The notes beneath the pieces were generated by a model that was not told the DNA's origin, searched no databases, and was given only the letters and a program-made list of their open reading frames with translations. A stretch of DNA of 64,000 nt from Pseudomonadales bacterium (GTDB taxonomy: Bacteria; Pseudomonadota; Gammaproteobacteria; Pseudomonadales; Azotimanducaceae), in assembly GCA_016763855.1 (NCBI GenBank), contig JAESSY010000036.1:1-64000 (forward strand), written 5' to 3'. This document shows, in pieces, positions 57,537-64,000 of this stretch (position 1 is its first letter; the number at the start of each line of letters is the position of its first letter). The translations under genes and the position numbers were made by a program.

Positions 57537-58259
57537 ATGAAAGCAAAAGCAAAGACAGAAGCGATATCAATAGACGAGAGAGATGTCGCAAAGTATCTAG
57601 AGAAGAATCCAGAATTCTTCACTGACAGGCAAAAGCTTTTGATGAAGTTGAAACTACCCCACGAGAAAAGAGGTGCAGTTTCTCTGGTAGAAAAACAAGT
57701 GTCACTTTTGCGAGAAAGAAATCTTAACAATAAGAAAAAGCTTGATTCCTTTGTGAATACCGCCAAAGCCAATGACGCCATTTTTCTAAATTGCCAAAAG
57801 CTCGTTCTGAACTTGCTTGCAACAGAAAACAAGGCTGACTTTTTTGAAGCGTTGGAGAAAAGCTTCAAAAGAGACTTCAAGTCTAAAGCCTACAGTCTAA
57901 TTATTTTTGATGACCCACCAAAACAAATTAACCATTTTACAACCATTGTGACAAAAGCTGCGGCAAAAGAATATGTCGGCGGATTGATGAACAACAAACA
58001 ACCCACGCTTGGTGTACTCAGACCAAGCGAACAGGATTTCTTGTTTCGGCATCAGAGTTCAATGGTAAAATCAGCAGCAATCTTGCCACTTAGGTTTTCT
58101 AGTCTGGGCGCTAAACCACTAAAGAAAAAGAAACTGGCCCTATTGGCCATTGGTAGCGAGGATCCTCTTTATTTCCAGGCTGGTATGGGTACCGTATTTT
58201 TAACTTTCATCGCTGATGTATTATCTGCGATGTTGCCAAAAAATCTCGGTCTTGATTAA
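57537..58259 (+). CDS. DUF484 family protein (GAF-like)
   Basis: A 240-residue protein of the DUF484 family, regularly between dapF and xerC. The N-terminus VAKYLEKNPEFFTDRQKLLMKL and LVEKQVSLLRERN form the family hallmark and a coiled coil. The C-terminal GAF-like part ends LFFASEDP-like sequence (here ALLAIGSEDPLYFQAGMGTVFLTFI). Function is unknown; conserved coupling to XerC is the only clue. Confidence 0.9.
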   Translation: MKAKAKTEAISIDERDVAKYLEKNPEFFTDRQKLLMKLKLPHEKRGAVSLVEKQVSLLRERNLNNKKKLDSFVNTAKANDAIFLNCQKLVLNLLATENKADFFEALEKSFKRDFKSKAYSLIIFDDPPKQINHFTTIVTKAAAKEYVGGLMNNKQPTLGVLRPSEQDFLFRHQSSMVKSAAILPLRFSSLGAKPLKKKKLALLAIGSEDPLYFQAGMGTVFLTFIADVLSAMLPKNLGLD

Positions 58260-58267
58260 ATAAGGCC

Positions 58268-59203
58268 ATGGAAGATTCAGCGCTTTCAGTTCATCGAGAC
58301 GCCTTTCTCGAACACCTCCATCAAGAGCGTGGACTTTCAATCAATACAATTACAGGATACCGGCGTGACTTAGCCAAGCTAATGGTATTTTTAGAAAAGG
58401 AATCCATAAATCATTGGCAAGATCTCGCTGGACACCAACTGCGACATCATATTGCACGCAATCATCAAGAAGGTATTTCTGGCAAAAGTATCCAGAGACA
58501 ACTTTCTGCTATTCGCTCTTTTTATAATTATTTGTTACGGGAAGGCATCGCAAAAACTAACCCCGCACTTGAACTTAGTGCACCCAAATCAACAAAAAGA
58601 CTGCCCAAGACACTGGACACTGACCAAGTTTCTCAATTGCTTAATAGCCATGAAACCGGATGGCACGGCTTGCGTGATCACGCCATACTCGAATTATTTT
58701 ATTCATCAGGTTTGCGCTTGAGTGAACTCGTTGGATGCAACACTAACAGCGTGGACTTTGAAGACAAAACCATCAGGGTATTAGGCAAAGGAAGTAAGGA
58801 ACGCATCGTACCGGTCGGTACAATGGCAGTCGATGCCATTCTTTCCTGGCTTAAAATCAGAGAGATGCTTCCGACGAAAAAAAAACTCATTCACGACACC
58901 GATGCCCTTTTTCTTAGCGAAAGGGGTAAGCGCTTAAGCAATCGATCAGTACAAAGCAGACTTAATCGTTGGGCTATCAGTAAAGGATTACCAGGGAAAT
59001 TACACCCTCACATGTTGAGACATTCTTTTGCCAGCCATATACTCGAGTCCAGCCAAGATCTTCGGGCTGTTCAAGAATTACTTGGGCATGCGGATATCTC
59101 AACAACGCAAATATACACTCATCTAGACTTTCAACATCTGACAAAGGTTTACGATAAAGCTCATCCTCGCGCACAAAGAAAAACACCTGCTGAAGATTTA
59201 TGA
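58268..59203 (+). CDS. xerC: Tyrosine recombinase XerC
   Basis: A 311-residue recombinase that, with XerD, resolves chromosome dimers at dif. The N-terminal SAM-like domain (FLEHLHQERGLSINTITGYRRDL) is followed by the catalytic domain with R in SGLRLSELVG, K in GKGSKER, H-x-x-R in HMLRHSFASHI, H in LLGHADIST and Tyr in QIYTHL. Position after DUF484 confirms XerC rather than a phage integrase. Its stop overlaps the HAD start by four bases. Confidence 0.95.
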   Translation: MEDSALSVHRDAFLEHLHQERGLSINTITGYRRDLAKLMVFLEKESINHWQDLAGHQLRHHIARNHQEGISGKSIQRQLSAIRSFYNYLLREGIAKTNPALELSAPKSTKRLPKTLDTDQVSQLLNSHETGWHGLRDHAILELFYSSGLRLSELVGCNTNSVDFEDKTIRVLGKGSKERIVPVGTMAVDAILSWLKIREMLPTKKKLIHDTDALFLSERGKRLSNRSVQSRLNRWAISKGLPGKLHPHMLRHSFASHILESSQDLRAVQELLGHADISTTQIYTHLDFQHLTKVYDKAHPRAQRKTPAEDL

Positions 59204-59895
59204 TCAAATTAATTGGTTTTGATTTAGATGATACTTTGTGGGATCTACTACCTGTCATCATTAGGGCGGAAGACGTCTTAGAAATATGGTTGCGCGACAA
59301 CGTTAGCGAACTTAATTTTTCTGTTAGGGAAATGAGACGATTCAGAAAACCCATGCTGCTGGAAACCCCGAATCTAATTCATCAAATAACTGAATTCCGT
59401 CGCAGATTAATTGAAAAGGCACTCATTCAGAGTGATATTAATCCTGTACAAGCCGATGTTATTTCTCGCGAAGCAATAGAAGTATTTCTTGTTGCACGAA
59501 ACCAAATTGATCTATTTGAAGGTGTAGAGTCTACGCTTCTTAATTTATCCAAGGATTTCCAAGTGTGCGCACTAAGCAATGGCAATGCTGATATAAATCG
59601 CTTGGGACTCAAACACCTATTTGATTTTTCTTTTTCTGCTGAGGAAGTGGGTGGCGCCAAACCCTCACACCATCTATTTACAACCGCGCTATCAAAAACA
59701 TCACTACAAGCACATGAAATGATTTATGTCGGAGATGACCCTCTGTTAGATGTCGATGCAGCCAAAGATTTAGGTGTACACGCTATCTGGATGGATAGAG
59801 GAAAAAAGAAGCCAGGCCGGCATCAAGCGGATCAAGTCATTACAAAGATTGCTCAGTTAGAAGAAGCCATAAAAGAGATTGCATCTCGGGTTTAA
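59200..59895 (+). CDS. HAD-superfamily hydrolase (YigB-like)
   Basis: A 231-residue HAD phosphatase. Motif I is GFDLDDTLWDL, motif II CALSNGNADI, motif III Lys in GGAKPSHH, and motif IV VGDDPLLDVDAAKDLG. Homologues in this operon position (YigB) dephosphorylate FMN or sugar phosphates; the substrate here is inferred only. Coupled to xerC by a four-base overlap. Confidence 0.9.
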   Translation: MIKLIGFDLDDTLWDLLPVIIRAEDVLEIWLRDNVSELNFSVREMRRFRKPMLLETPNLIHQITEFRRRLIEKALIQSDINPVQADVISREAIEVFLVARNQIDLFEGVESTLLNLSKDFQVCALSNGNADINRLGLKHLFDFSFSAEEVGGAKPSHHLFTTALSKTSLQAHEMIYVGDDPLLDVDAAKDLGVHAIWMDRGKKKPGRHQADQVITKIAQLEEAIKEIASRV

Positions 59896-59914
59896 CGACT
59901 AAAGTTTACACTAT

Positions 59915-60313
59915 TTAGTGTTTACCTGGCGCAATTGCAACACCACTTCTCTCTTTAGCAAGATAGGCGTGAATAGCGATCATTTCAGGATCATCTGCGT
60001 CGAGTGGCATTCCTTCCAATGGATTACGAATACACCAATTAATCATCTCCCACATCATTGAAACACGGCCAATTTGTTTTTGAAACTTTGGATAGGTTTC
60101 CATGTGAGTATTCGCGCTATTGGGGTGACACTGTGCACAGGTAACACCATTACTGCCTAACTCGGGGCTCGTCCATAATCTTCTGCCTTCAGCAGCAACA
60201 TCATTGAACTGTTGGGTCCACCTGTCCAAATCATCTTTATCAAATTCGTCAGCATGAACAAATCCGGCCAATATGAGAGTCAGGCTGACGGTAAGTGATT
60301 TTATTAATTTCAT
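59915..60313 (-). CDS. Exported monoheme cytochrome c
   Basis: A 132-residue protein with a signal peptide (SLTVSLTLILAGFVHA, cleavage after about residue 21) and one heme site, C-A-Q-C-H. The axial Met is probably in NPLEGMPLDADD. Other marks are LWTSPELGSNGV and the tail GVAIAPGKH. I start at ATG 60313 after AAGGAG; the longer frame to 60397 is not needed. It probably shuttles electrons for the phosphoesterase/peroxidase module upstream. Confidence 0.86.
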   Translation of the reverse strand: MKLIKSLTVSLTLILAGFVHADEFDKDDLDRWTQQFNDVAAEGRRLWTSPELGSNGVTCAQCHPNSANTHMETYPKFQKQIGRVSMMWEMINWCIRNPLEGMPLDADDPEMIAIHAYLAKERSGVAIAPGKH

Positions 60314-60323
60314 TCCCTTCTCC

Positions 60324-61385
60324 TTAGTAATGTTTTTGGGCTTCAGTACGAGCATGGGGCGAATGCTGAACATCTTCTGGATGGCCTTTCTTCTCATTGA
60401 ATTTTACTCGCCTGTTTGAATTTCCATAAAGGTTAAAGTTCACATCTACGCGACCTGAGTGCACATCAACTAACTGCCAACCCGTTGCATCTCTTTCATT
60501 AAAAGGATCTGCTCGATTCATTTCGACAGTCATAACCGGCATATGTGATTCCGCTTGAGCATAAGAACTTGGATAAGGCCATGGCCATGCTGTTGCCATC
60601 ACTGAATTAAATGCGATGTTACCAATCTGGTTGTACTGTATTTGATGAACATGTCCATACATGACATTGACCTTATTAAAGGGTGCAAGTATGGCCTGTA
60701 CTTCCTCAGCGTCTTCAGTCCAAAAGTTCCATCCTTTGTATATCTTCTGTATAGGTGAATGTGAAAAAACAACCACGGGGGTATCATGACTTACATTAGC
60801 TAGATCTTTGGCAAGCCATTTACGCTGGCGCTCCCCCACCATAAAGGGTGAACCGTTTGGGTTATCGAGACCCGCCATTTCATTCATCCTGCGCTCACCG
60901 CTCTCCCACCTATCATAGGTCCACTCGTCGTAGGTCAAAATACTATTCAAGACAACAAAGTGCACACCCTTTACATCAAAGCTGTAGTACTTATCCCCGA
61001 ACAAATCGCTCCAATAGTCACCGAGGTCAAGATAGTAATCGTGCTCCCCCATCACCATGTAAGGCTTGCTATTAAGAGCCGACAAGAGTTCTGCACCGTG
61101 ATCCAACTCCGGTTTGCTGCCCAATTGGGCTAGATCACCACCAAAGATTACAAAGTCAGGTTTTGGATCTAAGAGATTCGCTTCTGCAACGGCCTTCTTT
61201 AATCCTTGGTCCCAGTTTCTTACAAACTTATTCCCCTTAATCTGCTGAATATGGGAATCAGAAATATAAGCAAAGGTTACATCCTGATCACTACTACCGA
61301 AGGCCAGTTTTACAACACTGACAGGAAGCACACCTGCAATTAAACCGCTGGTTGCGGCCTTGATAAAATTTCGTCTATTTGTCAT
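60324..61385 (-). CDS. Tat-exported calcineurin-like metallophosphoesterase
   Basis: A 353-residue metallophosphoesterase. NRRNFIKA plus a hydrophobic stretch is a twin-arginine signal, so it is exported folded. Metal motifs are DSH (residue about 38-40), GGDLAQLG, GEHD in place of the usual GNHD, SHSPIQ, and GHVHQ. Replacement of the bridging Asn by Glu is a noticeable variation. The substrate is unknown. It is between two c-type cytochrome genes on the same strand with gaps of 2-10 bases, so a redox partner for it is suggested. Confidence 0.87.
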   Translation of the reverse strand: MTNRRNFIKAATSGLIAGVLPVSVVKLAFGSSDQDVTFAYISDSHIQQIKGNKFVRNWDQGLKKAVAEANLLDPKPDFVIFGGDLAQLGSKPELDHGAELLSALNSKPYMVMGEHDYYLDLGDYWSDLFGDKYYSFDVKGVHFVVLNSILTYDEWTYDRWESGERRMNEMAGLDNPNGSPFMVGERQRKWLAKDLANVSHDTPVVVFSHSPIQKIYKGWNFWTEDAEEVQAILAPFNKVNVMYGHVHQIQYNQIGNIAFNSVMATAWPWPYPSSYAQAESHMPVMTVEMNRADPFNERDATGWQLVDVHSGRVDVNFNLYGNSNRRVKFNEKKGHPEDVQHSPHARTEAQKHY

Positions 61386-61387
61386 GG

Positions 61388-62509
61388 CTATTTACCCCCT
61401 TCATTACTGGCAACAACTACACTCGGGCTAGTGAGCGCTTCTAGAAAGGCGACCAAATCATCAATTTGTTGCTCATTCAGATTGAGTGGTCGCATACCCC
61501 CGCTTATAAATGCATTAATCGGATCCACTTCATTCAACACACCGCCATTGTTGTAGTGTACGATTACATCTCGCAAAGTCTTTATGCTACCGTCATGCAT
61601 ATAGGGCGCTGTTACTGCAATATTTCTTAAGGTAGGTGTTTTAAATCCACCCATTGAACTGAGCTCTTCATCAATCGCGAACCGACCTAGATGAGACACA
61701 TTAGGATCTGTGAGAACGGCTATGTCAACATCAATGCCTTGACTTTTAGCTCTCATGAATGCACTTGCAAGGGCCGGCACATCCTCTTCAATATCATTAA
61801 TACCTACACCAATATTGTGAAATTTGTGATCAGTGAATATCGCATGATCTTGTTCAATCGTATGACACGACACACAGCGACCGTCAGCTATGAAGATGTC
61901 GAAACCCCGCCTCGCGGATACACTCAAGGCGTTCTCGTCACCGGCAAAATAGAACTGATCAAATGGTGAGTCACCTGAAATTTGGGTTCGCTCAAAGGAA
62001 GCAATTGCTTTGGTAACATGGTCAATGTTGATGTCAACTGGCTTAACACCGAAGACCTTTTTAAATTCACGCTTGTATTGTCTGTCATCATTTATGACAT
62101 TGAGTATTGCATCATGACTGCTTAACCCCATTTCTATAGGATTAAGGAAGGGATGCCTCGCTTGATCTTCAAGGCTCGGTGAGCGCCCATCCCAAAACTG
62201 AGTCTTGTTGAAGGCAGCATTTATAACGGTTGGTGCATTTCGCGTTCCCGTCAGTTTATTTATGCCTTCAGAGGTAACCAAAGGAGAATCTGTCATGGCT
62301 GCATCAGCCGCATGGCAAGTTGCACAAGCAACTTCACCCGTTGTACTAAATCGCTTGTCGTTAAACAAACGATCTCCTAGTTTAATTTTTTCAGGCGTTT
62401 GGGGGTTATCAGGAGGTACTGGGAGTGGCGGAAGCCCTAGGGGTTGGGCGCTCAGAATGCCTATAGGCATACAGAGTATACTGACAAAAATCCACGATAA
62501 TGCTCTCAT
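61388..62509 (-). CDS. Di-heme cytochrome c peroxidase / MauG family
   Basis: A 373-residue periplasmic protein. Signal peptide MRALSWIFVSILCMPIGILSAQ. Two heme-binding sites: C-A-T-C-H (VACATCH) and C-V-S-C-H (RCVSCH). FNDKRFSTTGEVACATCH and DNPQTPEK with TPTLRNIAVTAPYMHDG are the bacterial peroxidase signature, the last Met/Tyr being the distal heme region. It is either a hydrogen-peroxide reductase or a MauG-like modifier of a protein partner. First gene of the module with the metallophosphoesterase and small cytochrome. Confidence 0.92.
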   Translation of the reverse strand: MRALSWIFVSILCMPIGILSAQPLGLPPLPVPPDNPQTPEKIKLGDRLFNDKRFSTTGEVACATCHAADAAMTDSPLVTSEGINKLTGTRNAPTVINAAFNKTQFWDGRSPSLEDQARHPFLNPIEMGLSSHDAILNVINDDRQYKREFKKVFGVKPVDINIDHVTKAIASFERTQISGDSPFDQFYFAGDENALSVSARRGFDIFIADGRCVSCHTIEQDHAIFTDHKFHNIGVGINDIEEDVPALASAFMRAKSQGIDVDIAVLTDPNVSHLGRFAIDEELSSMGGFKTPTLRNIAVTAPYMHDGSIKTLRDVIVHYNNGGVLNEVDPINAFISGGMRPLNLNEQQIDDLVAFLEALTSPSVVVASNEGGK

Positions 62510-62634
62510 TAACCTGTCCTTTCTGTGGCTGGTTTCAAAAAACAGTATAAGGCGGCATCAGAGTATTGCTAACAGAAAGAATCGATCGTTGTAATTGAAT
62601 TCTTCTATGGTGCTTTTTTGAAATGGTCGCCGAG

Positions 62635-63993
62635 CTAGGATTCAATTAGAGACTTAATCCCGTCAACATCCGTAGCCATTACCTGCTTTCTCGTCGGTAA
62701 ACCCTTCAGGGCTTCCAGAGTCGGGTGTGTGGCTTCGATATCAGCTAGCGCTAAGACATCATCAAACTTAGCCGGATGAGCTGTTGATAGACTCAACATC
62801 GGGATGCCCGGCTCTTTTTTCCGATTGGCAATGCAAAGTCCAACGGCAGTATGGGGATCAACGACATAATCAAGATCCTTCTTAATTCGTCGGATCGTCT
62901 CAATCGTCTCTTTATTCGACACAGAAGCGGCAACAATGGAATCATCAAATTGTTTTGTGTTGAGCTCAATTTCCGCTTTACCGGTTTGCAGGAATTGATC
63001 AATAAATTCACTTAATTTTTCGGAATCTTTGTCATACTTATAGTAGAGATAACGCTCAAAATTACTGGCCACTTGTATATCCATCGCTGGGCTGTGTGTG
63101 AAATTCACATCACCTCTTTGATAAACGCCGGTATTGAAAAACTGCGTCAGTATATCGTTTTCATTTGTCGCAATAATGAGCCGACGGATGGGTAACCCCA
63201 TTTTTTTTGCTATATAAGCAGAAAATACATTTCCAAAATTTCCCGTGGGCACGCATACATCAAATTTGTCGGGGCTGCCCATTTGATAGTAAGCAGAAAA
63301 GTAATAAACAATTTGTGCCAACACTCTTGTCCAATTAACTGAATTGACTGCGGCGAGATTATATTTTTCCTTAAATTCCAAATCTGAAAACACTGCTTTC
63401 ATCAGTTGTTGGCAATCATCAAAGCTACCTTCAATGGCAATGTTATGGACATTGTCATCTAATATGGAAGTCATCTGTAGTTCTTGAGCGGGACTAGTTT
63501 TCCCTTCGGGGAACATAATGTAGATATTGATATTGTCTTTACCACGAATGCCCGCAATAGCTGCGCTGCCGGTATCACCACTGGTGGCGCCCAATATGTT
63601 GACGGTTGTGCCGCGCTCCTTAAGAATGTGCTCAAGAACATTACCTAAGAATTGCAAGGCAACATCTTTGAATGCCAGAGTGGGGCCATGAAATAGTTCA
63701 AGTAGATGTATATCTTCAAGTCGTCTAAGGGGTGTCACTGCTTTATGATCAAAAGTGGCGTAGCTGCGGGTGATTATTTCTTTTAGTGCTTCAGAGTCTA
63801 TGTCATCGATATACAAAGACATGATTTCAAAAGCCAAGGATTGATAGGACAAAGATTCCCAATCAGCGAGTTTGCCCCCTACAAAAGGAATAGTTTCTGG
63901 CAATAGCAATCCGCCATCTGAGGCTAAACCCATAATGACGGCATCCTTAAAAGAAATGCCTTTCACACTGCCGCGTGTGCTTTCATATTTCAT
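62635..63993 (-). CDS. thrC: Threonine synthase ThrC
   Basis: A 452-residue PLP enzyme making threonine from O-phosphohomoserine. The N-terminus KYESTRGSVKGISFKDAVIMG and the PLP Lys in GPTLAFKDVALQFLG are typical; LGATSGDTGSAAI binds the PLP phosphate and PTGNFGNVF is a later active-site loop. Starts at ATG 63993 near the window edge and is complete. The usual hom gene, if present, is beyond the edge. Confidence 0.96.
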   Translation of the reverse strand: MKYESTRGSVKGISFKDAVIMGLASDGGLLLPETIPFVGGKLADWESLSYQSLAFEIMSLYIDDIDSEALKEIITRSYATFDHKAVTPLRRLEDIHLLELFHGPTLAFKDVALQFLGNVLEHILKERGTTVNILGATSGDTGSAAIAGIRGKDNINIYIMFPEGKTSPAQELQMTSILDDNVHNIAIEGSFDDCQQLMKAVFSDLEFKEKYNLAAVNSVNWTRVLAQIVYYFSAYYQMGSPDKFDVCVPTGNFGNVFSAYIAKKMGLPIRRLIIATNENDILTQFFNTGVYQRGDVNFTHSPAMDIQVASNFERYLYYKYDKDSEKLSEFIDQFLQTGKAEIELNTKQFDDSIVAASVSNKETIETIRRIKKDLDYVVDPHTAVGLCIANRKKEPGIPMLSLSTAHPAKFDDVLALADIEATHPTLEALKGLPTRKQVMATDVDGIKSLIES

Positions 63994-64000
63994 GAAAATT

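Noticed and set aside
58268-59203. XerC as a phage integrase marking an island
   Set aside because: It sits in the standard dapF-DUF484-xerC-HAD operon and has the XerC N-domain; it is a housekeeping recombinase.

Overview
The window looks like chromosome of a marine-type gammaproteobacterium in the Pseudomonadales/Cellvibrionales neighbourhood. This is inferred from gene content and order: argH / algZ-algR / hemC-hemD-hemX-hemY, cyaY / lptM-lysA-dapF-DUF484-xerC-HAD, trxA / rho, and an LPS-core cluster with waaF-waaC-waaG-waaP and a WapQ-like double kinase all follow arrangements known from Pseudomonas relatives. By eye the sequence is moderately AT-rich and densely coded on both strands. 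I found no rRNA, tRNA or CRISPR array.

Layout. (1) 1-3500 is a scrappy accessory stretch: the tail of an upstream gene, a decayed copy of the 5' end of the methylthioinosine/methylthioadenosine phosphorylase gene, two small unknown genes, a membrane-anchored PAF-acetylhydrolase-like enzyme, and a non-coding stretch holding a relic of that hydrolase's 3' end. The intact phosphorylase gene follows at 3509. (2) 4300-13100 carries DUF1249, arsC overlapping waaA, an FAD oxidoreductase/aldo-keto reductase pair, a sodium-coupled transporter, an aminopeptidase P gene with an internal stop, and a glutathione S-transferase. (3) 13188-23624 is the lipopolysaccharide inner-core block: hldE, a late lipid A acyltransferase, a GT4 glycosyltransferase, two LPS kinases, a single gene encoding two WaaG domains in tandem, waaC and waaF. 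(4) 23683-31808 has glnE, an orphan GspE/PulE ATPase gene with a one-base frameshift, argA and ilvD. (5) 31812-41349 is an accessory region with an acetyltransferase, a shortened DUF1272 protein, a fragment of a tyrosine recombinase, a membrane-protein gene cut by a TGA, a nitronate monooxygenase, an exported DUF62 SAM-hydrolase-like protein, an esterase, a PPOX flavoprotein, and a ferritin-like gene cut by a TGA. (6) 41530-53376 is core metabolism: hemB, trxA, rho, a flavin reductase, hemY-X-D-C, algR-algZ, argH, cyaY. (7) 53521-64000 has an M48 protease lipoprotein with TPR repeats, lptM-lysA-dapF-DUF484-xerC-HAD, an exported module of two c-type cytochromes around a Tat-exported metallophosphoesterase, and thrC.

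How the genes work together. The LPS genes cover heptose activation (HldE), Kdo transfer (WaaA), two heptose additions (WaaC, WaaF), glucose-type extension (WaaG-WaaG), core phosphorylation (WaaP, WapQ-like) and lipid A acylation. Porphyrin synthesis is split between hemB and hemCDXY. ArgA and ArgH bracket arginine synthesis; LysA/DapF, ThrC and IlvD add lysine, threonine and branched-chain steps.

The most notable observations are the fused WaaG-WaaG polypeptide, four otherwise well-preserved genes each broken by one lesion (pepP-like, gspE-like, a small membrane protein, a ferritin-like protein), the cytochrome/metallophosphoesterase export module, the diverged direct repeat of the phosphorylase 5' end around a small insert, and several inverted or tandem repeats placed like regulatory sites.
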